A DNA stretch of 64,000 bases, from positions 62,001 through 126,000 of the forward strand of contig NZ_VBWP01000004.1 of NCBI RefSeq assembly GCF_005771635.1, read 5' to 3'. Under the pieces are notes generated by a model that did no database searches, was not told where the DNA came from, and saw only the letters and a program-made list of their open reading frames with translations. Source of the DNA: Culicoidibacter larvae. GTDB lineage: Bacteria; Bacillota_I; Bacilli_A; Culicoidibacterales; Culicoidibacteraceae. Of the stretch, positions 1-7,873 are shown in pieces (within the stretch, counting starts at the first letter, position 1; each line of letters begins with the position of its first letter). Both the position numbers and the translations under genes were made by a program.

Positions 1-1
1 A

Positions 2-409
2 TCACTTGGTGATATGTATATTGCGACTTTAAAATCAGGACAAGAATATTTTAAACAGATTTTTAAACTGATGCTTGAAGATAAAAATGCAACAGTATTA
101 TTTCATTGCTCAGCCGGAAAAGACCGTACCGGTATGGTTGCGGCAATGTTATTGATGTTAGCCGGTGTTGAGGAACAAACGATTATTGAAGATTATGCTA
201 TCAGCGCCCGTTATTTATCTCCGATTATGGATCAATTTTCGGTTGAAAATGACGCCAGTTTGAGCCACTTTTTGAATTCAGATGCAGAAAATATCAAGAT
301 GTTTATTGATGCTATTAATAAAGATTATGGCGGAATTGAAGCATACCTGAAACTTTGTGGGCTTCGTGATGAAGAAATCACGAACTTACGCGCCAGTTTT
401 GTTGAGTAA
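2..409 (+). CDS. Tyrosine-protein phosphatase, C-terminal part (cut by window edge)
   Basis: The reading frame is open from the first bases, so the gene starts upstream of the window and only its C-terminal part is visible. The cysteine-loop signature HCSAGKDRTG, encoded at about 104-133, has the C-x5-R form of protein tyrosine phosphatases. Together with the surrounding helix (GMVAAMLL) it resembles the Y_phosphatase3 family of Firmicutes and Actinobacteria, which dephosphorylates phosphotyrosine or phosphoinositide-type substrates. The catalytic Cys and Arg are present. The general acid and N-terminal half cannot be judged. A separate promoter for efp follows, so the two genes are probably separate transcription units. 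Confidence 0.8.
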   Translation, partial: SLGDMYIATLKSGQEYFKQIFKLMLEDKNATVLFHCSAGKDRTGMVAAMLLMLAGVEEQTIIEDYAISARYLSPIMDQFSVENDASLSHFLNSDAENIKMFIDAINKDYGGIEAYLKLCGLRDEEITNLRASFVE

Positions 410-436
410 ATCCATATAGTAAAATAGATGATGTTA

Positions 437-445
437 TGGTATAAT
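437..445 (+). promoter_or_regulatory. Extended -10 promoter for efp
   Basis: TGG-TATAAT lies about 40 bp before the efp start codon and has the TGn extension. No good -35 hexamer is visible 17 bp upstream, which is tolerable for an extended -10 promoter. Confidence 0.55.
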
Positions 446-485
446 GGCTGAGTAGTAAATATCAAAATAACTAGGAGGAACCAAG

Positions 486-1043
486 ATGATTTCAGTTAAT
501 GATTTCAAAACCGGAGTAACAATTGAACTTGATGGAAATATTTTTAAAGTTCTTGAATTCCAACACGTAAAACCAGGTAAAGGAGCTGCCTTCGTTCGTT
601 CGAAATTACGTAACTTACGTAGTGGTGCAGTTATTGATCATACATTTAATGCCGGAATCAAAGTTGCCAAAGCGCATATTGATTACATTACCATGCAATA
701 TTCTTATGCAAGCGGCAGTGATTATGTTTTCATGAATATGGATTCATATGAAATGGTTGAAATTCCAGCTAAAGCACTTGAATGGGAGAAAAACTTCTTG
801 CTTGAAGGCATGGAAGTATCGGTAGAATCATATAATGGTGAAATTATCGGGGTTACTTTACCAGATAAAGTAACAATGGAAATTGTTGAATGCGATCCTG
901 CAGTTGCCGGAAATACAGCAACGAATGCAAATAAGAATGCAGTAGTTTCAACTGGATTGCAAGTAAAAGTGCCACTGTTTATTGAAAACGGTGAGCATAT
1001 TATTGTCAGCACTCAAGACGGACGCTACGTATCACGCAGCTAG
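486..1043 (+). CDS. efp: Elongation factor P
   Basis: EF-P binds between the P and E sites of the ribosome and relieves stalling at polyproline stretches. The 185-residue product has the family's usual length and its three beta-barrel domains. The KOW-like N-domain carries the loop KPGKGAAFVR, in which the second Lys is the residue modified in many bacteria (5-aminopentanol in Bacillus; the modification here is unknown). The next stretch, SKLRNLRSG, is also typical. A strong AGGAGG site at about 472-477 precedes ATG 486. An Asp23-family gene follows after 15 bp, so the two are probably co-transcribed. The product is unlikely to be the paralogue YeiP, given its close match to Firmicute EF-P. 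Confidence 0.97.
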   Translation: MISVNDFKTGVTIELDGNIFKVLEFQHVKPGKGAAFVRSKLRNLRSGAVIDHTFNAGIKVAKAHIDYITMQYSYASGSDYVFMNMDSYEMVEIPAKALEWEKNFLLEGMEVSVESYNGEIIGVTLPDKVTMEIVECDPAVAGNTATNANKNAVVSTGLQVKVPLFIENGEHIIVSTQDGRYVSRS

Positions 1044-1058
1044 AAAAGAGGAGCAATT

Positions 1059-1397
1059 ATGAAAAAAAGCGATTATTTTTATTTTGAAAATGATGAGGGT
1101 ATCGGTGCAGTTAATCGTGATGCCTTGATTTATGTTGCTTACCAAACTTCTTTGGAAATGCTTGATATGTATCAATTACTTCCTGAAGAGCAAGTGAAAA
1201 AACTGGCTCGTAAGAAAGTGATTTTATCGGAAGAAGACGGTAAAGTAAACTTACATATGTATATTCCGATGAAACGCAATGTCAATGCTCGCGAAGTGTG
1301 TGAGTTTATCCAGCATGAAGTACGCCGCGTTTTCTTACATATGTGGAATATTAAAATTCATCGTATTGATTTAACCATTGATATGATTGAGATTTAA
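1059..1397 (+). CDS. Asp23/Gls24 family protein (YqhY-like)
   Basis: This 112-residue acidic alpha/beta protein has the length and fold signature of Asp23/Gls24 proteins: an N-terminal strand-turn segment, then a central region (NAREVCEFIQHEV) and a C-terminal strand with a hydrophobic-polar pattern. In Bacillus, yqhY lies between accBC and nusB and influences acetyl-CoA carboxylase. Here it directly follows efp and no accB or accC is present, so its role may differ. An AAAGAGGAG ribosome site precedes ATG 1059. The gene ends in a shared bidirectional terminator. Confidence 0.75.
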   Translation: MKKSDYFYFENDEGIGAVNRDALIYVAYQTSLEMLDMYQLLPEEQVKKLARKKVILSEEDGKVNLHMYIPMKRNVNAREVCEFIQHEVRRVFLHMWNIKIHRIDLTIDMIEI

Positions 1398-1410
1398 ATG
1401 AAGGTTAAAA

Positions 1411-1440
1411 AAAGCAGAGCCCGAAGCTCTGCTTTTTTAT
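1411..1440. terminator. Bidirectional intrinsic terminator
   Basis: A 10-bp stem (1411-1420 with 1426-1435) encloses a 5-nt loop, with a T run on the plus side and an A run in front. It sits between two convergent genes and can serve both the efp-asp23 unit and the minus-strand acetyltransferase. Confidence 0.9.
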
Positions 1441-2003
1441 TTTATTTCTTTAACCATATGATAGTACTCATTGCCATACAATTGACGTTTATCAGCATCA
1501 CTGAATCCTTTGTTCAGGTATATTTGATGAGCTTTATTTTTGTTAATATCAACAATCAGGCTAAGTATTTTAAGATCACTGTTTCGAACTAAGTTTTCAA
1601 CTGATTCAAAGAGTAAACTGGCAATACCACGTCCTTGCGCGGCAGCATCTACGGCAATTGAGTCAAGGTAGAATTCATCGGCATTTGCTTCACTGGTACT
1701 GAAAACCTGAGTCTTGGCATAATTATGTTCTGCCAGCCAGGCTTCGATGTTTTTGTCGAAAAGCTTGATTCTGTTGTAGGGGTATGCAATTGCTATACCA
1801 AGGATAGTGTTGTTTTCTTCAAATACCAGAGTGTATTGATAGCTAATGAAAACATCCTCAAGGGTAAAAAGTTGTTCAATAATGGCAATAGCACGTTCTA
1901 TTGTAAAATCTGCTCCGAGAAATAATCGAATTGTTTCTCCGCTTGCTGAGTAGATAAGCGGAGCCACTTTTTTAGCGTCTTGCGGCGTCGCTTTTCTTAT
2001 CAT
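1437..2003 (-). CDS. GNAT family N-acetyltransferase
   Basis: This 188-residue protein has the GNAT fold. The acetyl-CoA pyrophosphate loop, QGRGIASLLF, lies near residue 122 and follows the strand EFYLDSIAV. The C-terminal AHQIYLNKGF segment is the usual motif B. The acceptor substrate cannot be predicted. It is the only minus-strand gene in the first 12 kb and lies between asp23 and the ABC exporter. In Bacillus those flanks would be followed directly by nusB, so it is part of an insert in that conserved order. An AAAGGA ribosome site lies 9 bp before the start. Confidence 0.85.
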   Translation of the reverse strand: MIRKATPQDAKKVAPLIYSASGETIRLFLGADFTIERAIAIIEQLFTLEDVFISYQYTLVFEENNTILGIAIAYPYNRIKLFDKNIEAWLAEHNYAKTQVFSTSEANADEFYLDSIAVDAAAQGRGIASLLFESVENLVRNSDLKILSLIVDINKNKAHQIYLNKGFSDADKRQLYGNEYYHMVKEIK

Positions 2004-2097
2004 GATATCAAATCCTTTCGTCTACTATTTTAACATGAATAACATAAAAAGCTTATGGGAAATACACGTATATCACCAAAACACACATAAACTTCAC

Positions 2098-2150
2098 TTG
2101 ACCCATGACAACCTGTCACTTATAATAAATCCATACATGACAAGGTGTCA
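2098..2150 (+). promoter_or_regulatory. Promoter with two palindromic operators for the exporter-TetR unit
   Basis: TTGACC (2098-2103) and TATAAT (2121-2126) are 17 bp apart. A perfect 13-bp inverted repeat, TGACA-n3-TGTCA, fills the spacer (2106-2118). A second copy with the same arms lies at 2138-2150, just after the expected start of transcription. The copies are 32 bp apart, about three helical turns. Because a TetR-family gene ends the operon, this is very probably its autoregulatory operator. That link is inferred from position. Confidence 0.85.
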
Positions 2151-2159
2151 TAAAAAAGG

Positions 2160-4145
2160 ATGGATAACATGCATTTATTAGAATTAAAAGATATCAACAA
2201 ATACTATAAAATTGCCGGAAACCAAAAGTTCCATGTGCTCAAAGATGTCAATGTCAGCTTTGATCGCGGGGAACTCATCTCTATAGTTGGTGAATCGGGG
2301 AGCGGTAAATCAACATTGATGAACTTAATTGGCGGTCTTGATTCAGATTTCAGTGGTCAGTTGCTTGTCGATGGTCAAAATATCGGTGAATTTTCTGTAA
2401 AAGAATTAGATCGTTATCGTAAAAACAAAGTCGGCTTTGTTTTTCAAAGTTTTAACTTAATATCGCATCTATCAGTACTTGATAACGTTACAATTGCTAT
2501 GACATTATCAAACGTTAGCAAAAAAGAGCGTGTAAAACGTGCCGAGCAAATTCTGACTGAAGTTGGCTTAAAGGATCATATGCATAAAAAGCCGAACCAG
2601 CTGAGTGGTGGGCAAAAACAACGGGTTGCGATTGCCCGGGCGTTGATTAATGATCCGGAAATCATCATTGCTGATGAACCGACCGGAGCATTAGATTCAG
2701 AAACAACTACGCAAGTACTTGACTTAATAACCAAAATTGCCCAAAAAGGGAAATTAGTTATTATGGTAACCCACTCGGAAAAAGTTGCTGCTCGTTCAAG
2801 CCGGATTGTGCGGATTGCAGACGGAGCAATTATTGAGGATAGTGAAGGTATTGATTTACCGGTCAATATTGAAGCAACTGCCGGTGTTGCTAAAGATAAA
2901 CAAAATCTTAGTTTCTTTTCGGCAATTAAGTTGGCACTTAATAACATGCGTGAGAAATTTGCGCGTAACTTATTAGTATCAATTGGTGGAAGTATCGGGA
3001 TTGCTAGCGTAGTATTGATGTTGGCGCTGGGAAATGGTCTGACTGGATACGTTAATGCTTCGCTTAACGATATGGTCAATCCATTAGTAGTAGAAGTAAA
3101 TATGCCGGCAGCCGAAGATGACAGCAATGATGCAAGTAATCCGGCGATGAATGCACCGGCCATGTCAATGCTTAAGCCAGCAGTTGCGTTTGAGCAAAAA
3201 GATATTGATACATTAACTGCAATTGACCATGTCGATAAAGTAGAAAAAGGCTACAGCTTGACTATGGGGGGCGGCAATTCTGCCAGTTATGGTGATAAAA
3301 GCAGCAGTATCATGATGTTCTCTACAATATCAGACAATGTTTCAGACAATATGATTGTTGCCGGAGATCGTCCTGGTAAAAACGAAATCATTATTAACAG
3401 TGGGTTAATTGATGGACTAGGTTTAACTGAAGAAAATGCCATCGGTAAAGAAATTGAAGTGGCAATTGTTGTTAACCAAGAAATTCTGAAACAACCATTC
3501 ACTATCAGCGGTATTTATGATACTGGTATGCAACAAATGAGTGCCATTGGAACCGCCTATGTCAATTATGATGACCTTGAACAAATGATGGCCGATAACG
3601 ATATTACCTTATCACCAACAACTTTATATCTAATTAGTGATGATGCAGCAAATACTGATGCAATAAAAGCAAAGGTAAAAGATTTAGGTTATAAAGGCTC
3701 AAATCAAGAAGCCATGCTTTCGCAATTTACTAATATTTTAGATATCTTAACCTATGTTTTAACTGCAATATCAGCAATTTCATTAATTGTTTCAGCAATT
3801 ATGATTTTGGTTGTATTATATATTAGTGTTGTAGAACGGACTCAAGAAATTGGGGTATTAAAAGCTATTGGTGCCCGTTCAAAAGATATTCGCCGAATAT
3901 TTACCTCAGAAGCATTTTTGATTGGTTTATTTAGCGGATTAATTGGTATCACTTTTGCCGGTGTTATCGCCTATTTTGTCAACATGGCATCTGATGCAAC
4001 ATTTGGTGCTGCCGTAGTAGGACTTACTTGGGAATATCTTGCCCTGGGATTAATCATTAGTATTATCATCAGTATGATTTCAGGATTGATTCCGGCGAGT
4101 ATGGCTGCAAGACTTGACCCGGTTGAGTCATTGCGCCACGAATAA
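2160..4145 (+). CDS. MacB-type ABC exporter: fused ATPase and FtsX-like permease
   Basis: The 661-residue protein fuses an ATP-binding domain (about 5-235) to a four-helix FtsX/MacB permease. The ATPase has Walker [10 protein letters not shown], signature LSGGQKQR and Walker [15 protein letters not shown]. The permease has a first membrane helix near 275-295, a large extracytoplasmic domain (about 300-530) and three C-terminal helices. Family members export peptides, antibiotics or lipids, or act mechanically on envelope enzymes. The extracytoplasmic loop is rich in Met, Asn and Ser and gives no substrate clue. The start at 2160 follows AAAAAAGG. The paired operators upstream and the TetR gene downstream suggest an inducible efflux system, possibly for an antimicrobial. 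Confidence 0.88.
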   Translation: MDNMHLLELKDINKYYKIAGNQKFHVLKDVNVSFDRGELISIVGESGSGKSTLMNLIGGLDSDFSGQLLVDGQNIGEFSVKELDRYRKNKVGFVFQSFNLISHLSVLDNVTIAMTLSNVSKKERVKRAEQILTEVGLKDHMHKKPNQLSGGQKQRVAIARALINDPEIIIADEPTGALDSETTTQVLDLITKIAQKGKLVIMVTHSEKVAARSSRIVRIADGAIIEDSEGIDLPVNIEATAGVAKDKQNLSFFSAIKLALNNMREKFARNLLVSIGGSIGIASVVLMLALGNGLTGYVNASLNDMVNPLVVEVNMPAAEDDSNDASNPAMNAPAMSMLKPAVAFEQKDIDTLTAIDHVDKVEKGYSLTMGGGNSASYGDKSSSIMMFSTISDNVSDNMIVAGDRPGKNEIIINSGLIDGLGLTEENAIGKEIEVAIVVNQEILKQPFTISGIYDTGMQQMSAIGTAYVNYDDLEQMMADNDITLSPTTLYLISDDAANTDAIKAKVKDLGYKGSNQEAMLSQFTNILDILTYVLTAISAISLIVSAIMILVVLYISVVERTQEIGVLKAIGARSKDIRRIFTSEAFLIGLFSGLIGITFAGVIAYFVNMASDATFGAAVVGLTWEYLALGLIISIIISMISGLIPASMAARLDPVESLRHE

Positions 4146-4155
4146 GAGAAGAATG

Positions 4156-4188
4156 GAACGACAGCAGCGGCAAGCCCTGCTGTCGTTC
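4156..4188 (+). other. Intercistronic hairpin between exporter and TetR gene
   Basis: A perfect 12-bp stem (4156-4167 with 4177-4188) closes a 9-nt loop with possible extra GG/CC pairing. An A-rich stretch and the TetR ribosome site follow, and there is no T run, so it is not an intrinsic terminator. It may protect or separate the two halves of the transcript, or lower regulator expression. Confidence 0.6.
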
Positions 4189-4208
4189 GAAAAAAGGAGC
4201 GATTGCTA

Positions 4209-4817
4209 ATGCCAACAGCAACATTTTATAATTTGCCAGCCGAAAAAAAGGCGGCAATCATTGCCAGTGCTGAACATGAGTTTAGTCAGTATAATTTTTA
4301 TGATGCCTCAATTAACCGGATAATAAAAAGTGCCGGTATTCCTCGTGGCAGTTTCTATATGTATTTTGAAAATAAAGAAGATTTATTCTTTTACTTATTG
4401 GCAAAGGTTCGAAATAAGTTGTTTATTCAGTTGGCTCCTTTGATAGTAAAGCGTCGTAATGACATTCTTGGTTTTTACTTAGAACTGTATGATATTGTTG
4501 TAGAACAAATATTTAGTTCGCGTCACAAGGAATTTTTACTGGGTGTTTTTATTAATATGAATGCAATGACTTTACGTCACCTTATGGATTTTGTGGTGAA
4601 TAATAAAGAAGCACCAAATGAAAAACCGATTATTGCGGCACAAAAATATTTTGTTCAGTTGCGTGCCCTGAATGACGAAGAATCGCTATGTGTTATTGAG
4701 TTTCTGCGTGATGCATTATTAAGCGGTATTGTTACTGTTTGTATGAACGAGATGAGTGTGACCGAAATGCGACGCAATTTGGAATTGAAAACACAATTGT
4801 TGGCAAAACTTTTGTGA
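4209..4817 (+). CDS. TetR/AcrR family transcriptional regulator
   Basis: This 202-residue protein has an N-terminal TetR helix-turn-helix (about 8-55, ending RGSFYMYFENKEDLF) and a variable all-helical ligand domain. The start is set at ATG 4209, 9 bp after AAGGAG. The upstream TTG at 4203 is too close to that site. The gene follows the ABC exporter and a hairpin, and its likely targets are the TGACA-n3-TGTCA dyads at 2106-2150. It probably represses its own operon until an exporter substrate binds. The ligand is unknown. Confidence 0.88.
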   Translation: MPTATFYNLPAEKKAAIIASAEHEFSQYNFYDASINRIIKSAGIPRGSFYMYFENKEDLFFYLLAKVRNKLFIQLAPLIVKRRNDILGFYLELYDIVVEQIFSSRHKEFLLGVFINMNAMTLRHLMDFVVNNKEAPNEKPIIAAQKYFVQLRALNDEESLCVIEFLRDALLSGIVTVCMNEMSVTEMRRNLELKTQLLAKLL

Positions 4818-4830
4818 GAATTTTTTTAAA

Positions 4831-4860
4831 AAGTTCGGGACCGAAGTCCCGAGCTTTTAT
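4831..4860 (+). terminator. Intrinsic terminator after the TetR gene
   Basis: A 10-bp stem with one G-U pair (4831-4840 with 4847-4856) has a 6-nt loop and is followed by T-rich sequence. Confidence 0.88.
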
Positions 4861-4888
4861 TGTTTTTTTCAATAACTTATGGTAAAAT
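4860..4888 (+). promoter_or_regulatory. Promoter for the nusB-recN run
   Basis: TTGTTT and TAAAAT are 17 bp apart. The -35 overlaps the T tail of the preceding terminator. A leader of about 75 nt precedes nusB. Confidence 0.5.
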
Positions 4889-4968
4889 AGAAGGGCTTTA
4901 TAAATAGAAAAAAACTATAAATTGGTTGCTATTTACAACAGAAAATGAAATTGGAGTGAGACTACCGC

Positions 4969-5412
4969 ATGCGAATTATTTCCCGCGAAAAAGCGATGAA
5001 GACATTATATCTTTTAGATGTGCTGGAGCAGATTGATGAACAAAAGGGTTCTGAGTACTGGAACATAGCATATTTAACCCCACAGTTGGCTAAGATTGAT
5101 GACTATTTATTGAATGAAAAAGATGATCAGGTTTATATCAAAAATTTAGTTGAAGGGGTTATTGCCAATAAAACTGACATTGATACTTTTATTGCTGAGC
5201 ACTTAAAGAGTGACTGGACATTAGAAACGCTAGGGTTTATTGAGCGTGCGATTTTGCGTGTTGGTGTATATGAAGTGCGTTATGATGAGTCATTATCTGA
5301 TACTATTGCAATCAATTCGGCGATTGAGCTTGCTAAGCAATTTGCCGATGAGTCAGCATATAAACTTATTAATGCAATACTTGATACTGCAGCTAAAACT
5401 AAAAACAAATAA
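4969..5412 (+). CDS. nusB: Transcription antitermination factor NusB
   Basis: NusB pairs with NusE/S10 on boxA RNA in rRNA antitermination. The 147-residue all-helical product has the usual length, the opening REKAMKTLYLLDV and the C-terminal hallmark ESAYKLINAILD. GGAGTGAG lies 8 bp before ATG 4969. In Bacillus, yqhY and folD flank nusB. Here the accessory exporter block precedes it and xseA follows after a weak hairpin. Confidence 0.93.
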   Translation: MRIISREKAMKTLYLLDVLEQIDEQKGSEYWNIAYLTPQLAKIDDYLLNEKDDQVYIKNLVEGVIANKTDIDTFIAEHLKSDWTLETLGFIERAILRVGVYEVRYDESLSDTIAINSAIELAKQFADESAYKLINAILDTAAKTKNK

Positions 5413-5445
5413 GCAAAGCGTTGAGAAGCGCTTTGCTGAGTAAGA
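5412..5445 (+). terminator. Weak terminator-like hairpin after nusB
   Basis: A perfect 9-bp stem (5412-5420 with 5429-5437) has an 8-nt loop but only a poor, interrupted T run. Part of the transcription probably reads through into xseA. Confidence 0.45.
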
Positions 5446-5478
5446 ATTTTTAATGTAACCTATTAAAAGGGTGGTTGT

Positions 5479-6756
5479 ATGGAAAAACCGGTATTAACTG
5501 TAAGTGCGTTAACAAAATATATAAAATTAAAATTTGATCGCGACATTCATTTGCGCGATATTTTATTACGCGGTGAAATTTCCAACTTCACCCATCATAG
5601 TCGCGGCCATATGTACTTTACCTTAAAGGATAATGAAACACGTATTGCCGCTGTTTGCTTTTCTAAAGCAGCAAGATTAGTGCCATTTACTCCGGAAAAC
5701 GGTATGAAGGTTATTGTTCGTGGTGAAGTTTCTGTATTTCCTACGACTGGTCAATATCAAATTTATGTTGATAGTATTGAAGAAGATGGTATTGGTGATT
5801 TAAGTGTTGCTTTTGAAAAGTTGAAAAAGCAACTTGATGCCGAGGGATTATTTGATGTTGCTCACAAGCAAACCTTGCCTGAGTTTCCCAAGGCAATTGG
5901 GATTGTCACTTCTAGTACCGGAGCCGCATTGCATGATATATTAAGCACCTTAAAGCGCCGTTATCCGATTGCTGATGTTTATATTTATCCGGCGATTGTT
6001 CAGGGTGAATTGGCTGCTGATTCAATTGTTAAACAAATAGAACGCGCGAATGCGGCTGAGTTAGTTGATGTGCTGATTGTCGGTCGAGGTGGTGGTTCAC
6101 TGGAAGACTTATGGGCTTTCAATGAAGAAAAGGTAGCACGTGCAATTTTTGCTTCCAAGCTGCCGATTGTTTCAGCAGTCGGGCATGAGGTTGACTTTTC
6201 AATAGCAGACTTTGTTGCTGATGTACGGGCGGCGACGCCGACTGCGGCGGTGGTTCTGGCCACGCCGGATGCGGTGCAGTTGCAAGCTTATGTTGAGCAG
6301 CAAGGTGCGAAGTTATATTTGATGATGCAGAGTAAACTTGAGCGTCATCAAAAACAGCTGAAACAAATTCAGGAACATGCAATTTTCCGTTATCCGGAAA
6401 GATTGTACCGTGGTTACCAGCAAAAGTTGGATTATATTGTCAGTCAATTGTTTCAGCGAACACCAAAATATCGCTTAGCTGGCGGTCAAGAACAATTGAA
6501 ACATTTACGGCTACGCTTATTGCAGAGCATGAGACAAAAGTTAACACAAACAAATTATCAGTTTGAACAACAACGGCGGACATTGAATGCCTTAAATCCG
6601 TTGGCTGTTATGGAACGCGGCTTTAGCGTAAGTTATAATGAAGCTAACCACATCATTCGTTCGAGTGATGATGTAAAAATAAATCAACAGATTAAAGTAA
6701 AAATTACTGACGCCACACTGGTTTGTCAAGTGAATGAGGTGGAGAAAAATGGCTAA
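5479..6756 (+). CDS. xseA: Exodeoxyribonuclease VII large subunit
   Basis: XseA is the catalytic subunit of exonuclease VII, which degrades single-stranded DNA from both ends. The 425-residue protein has an N-terminal OB fold (about 1-105, GEISNFTHHSRGHMYFTLKD). The catalytic domain follows (about 130-320) with GIVTSSTGAALHDI, the GRGGGSLEDLWAFN motif and AVGHEVDFSIAD. A coiled-coil tail follows that binds XseB. AAGGGTGG precedes ATG 5479. The stop codon lies 8 bp inside xseB, which indicates coupled translation of the two subunits. Confidence 0.96.
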   Translation: MEKPVLTVSALTKYIKLKFDRDIHLRDILLRGEISNFTHHSRGHMYFTLKDNETRIAAVCFSKAARLVPFTPENGMKVIVRGEVSVFPTTGQYQIYVDSIEEDGIGDLSVAFEKLKKQLDAEGLFDVAHKQTLPEFPKAIGIVTSSTGAALHDILSTLKRRYPIADVYIYPAIVQGELAADSIVKQIERANAAELVDVLIVGRGGGSLEDLWAFNEEKVARAIFASKLPIVSAVGHEVDFSIADFVADVRAATPTAAVVLATPDAVQLQAYVEQQGAKLYLMMQSKLERHQKQLKQIQEHAIFRYPERLYRGYQQKLDYIVSQLFQRTPKYRLAGGQEQLKHLRLRLLQSMRQKLTQTNYQFEQQRRTLNALNPLAVMERGFSVSYNEANHIIRSSDDVKINQQIKVKITDATLVCQVNEVEKNG

Positions 6757-6988
6757 AACTAAAAGTGTTGATACTGAACAAACATTTGAAAGTGCATTAA
6801 CTGAATTGGAAACGATTGTTAAAAAACTTGAAAATGGCGATATTGAACTGGAAGCGGCAATCGAACAATTTCAACTTGGAATTGAGCTTGCCGGGGTTTG
6901 TCATCAAAAGCTGGATGCAGCTGAGAAACGGATGACTAAAATCGTATCCGAGAATGGCGAACTTTTTGATTTTGAAATTGAGGAGTAA
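6749..6988 (+). CDS. xseB: Exodeoxyribonuclease VII small subunit
   Basis: This 79-residue helical hairpin protein coats the XseA coiled coil in the exonuclease VII holoenzyme. The diagnostic segment FESALTELETIVKKLENGD is followed by LEAAIEQFQLGIEL. AGGTGGAG lies 4 bp before ATG 6749, so this start is preferred to the in-frame ATG at 6734. It overlaps xseA by 8 bp and is 6 bp from ispA. Confidence 0.94.
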   Translation: MAKTKSVDTEQTFESALTELETIVKKLENGDIELEAAIEQFQLGIELAGVCHQKLDAAEKRMTKIVSENGELFDFEIEE

Positions 6989-6994
6989 GTTGTT

Positions 6995-7861
6995 ATGGAT
7001 GAGCAAATTGTAAAGGATAAGCGCGCATTTGAAGTCTATTTGGCTGAAAGAATGGAATCAATTGAAGCGCCAGATACCTTAAAGCAAGCAATGAGTTACT
7101 CCTTGCTTGCTGATGGTAAAAAAATGCGGCCGCTTTTTGCTATAGCAACGGCAAGAACATTAGGACTTGAAATTGAGACTGTTTTTCCATTAGCAATGGC
7201 GATTGAAATGATTCATACATATTCGTTGATTCATGATGATTTGCCGGCAATGGATGATGATGATTTGCGTCGTGGCCGACCGACTAACCATATTGTGTAT
7301 GGTGAAGCAATGGCAATATTGGCTGGTGATGCCTTGCTGACTCAGAGTTTTGAAGTTTTACTTGATACTCCGGCGGAAGCAGAGATAAAGCTTGAACTTG
7401 TTCGGATGTTGAGTATTGCTGCCGGCAGCAATGGTATGATTGCTGGTCAAGTGCTAGATGTTGAAGGTGAAGGCAAAGCTTTACTTGAAACTGATTTAAC
7501 GATTATGCATCAAAAGAAAACCGGTTGCTTACTGGTTGCGCCGATAGTAGGTGCGGCTACTATCGCCGGAGTTTCAACTGATAATTATCAATTACTGAAA
7601 CGTTTCGGCGAATGCATTGGCTTAGCATTTCAAATTCAGGATGATATTTTAGATGTTCGTTCAACAAGTGAAGTGCTTGGTAAATCTGCGAGTGATGCTG
7701 AAAATGATAAAAGTACATATGTAAGCATTTTAGGAATGGAAGCAAGCCAACAAAGATTTAACGATTTAATTACGGAAGCTATGGAAATATTAGAAGGATT
7801 AGCATATCCGGCGACATATTTACGTCTGCTAGTTGATTCAATGGTAAGTCGTCAAAAGTAG
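6995..7861 (+). CDS. ispA: Polyprenyl (farnesyl) diphosphate synthase
   Basis: The enzyme condenses isopentenyl diphosphate with dimethylallyl and geranyl diphosphates to make farnesyl diphosphate, the precursor of undecaprenyl phosphate and quinone tails. Both aspartate-rich motifs are present: DDLPAMDDDD with the RRGRPT tail near residues 83-98, and QDDILD near 216. The length (288) and the short-chain first motif suit IspA rather than a long-chain synthase. GAGGAG lies just before the start. It sits between xseB and dxs, an isoprenoid pairing conserved in Firmicutes. Confidence 0.93.
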   Translation: MDEQIVKDKRAFEVYLAERMESIEAPDTLKQAMSYSLLADGKKMRPLFAIATARTLGLEIETVFPLAMAIEMIHTYSLIHDDLPAMDDDDLRRGRPTNHIVYGEAMAILAGDALLTQSFEVLLDTPAEAEIKLELVRMLSIAAGSNGMIAGQVLDVEGEGKALLETDLTIMHQKKTGCLLVAPIVGAATIAGVSTDNYQLLKRFGECIGLAFQIQDDILDVRSTSEVLGKSASDAENDKSTYVSILGMEASQQRFNDLITEAMEILEGLAYPATYLRLLVDSMVSRQK

Positions 7862-7873
7862 GGAGCTGTGACA

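Noticed and set aside
2576-3163. Long open frame antisense to the ABC exporter (similar ones at 722-1012, 6000-6263, 31157-31585, 33738-34250 and 46598-47050 on the minus strand)
   Set aside because: All lie wholly opposite well-supported genes, have no proper ribosome sites and give no recognisable proteins. They reflect codon structure of the sense gene.
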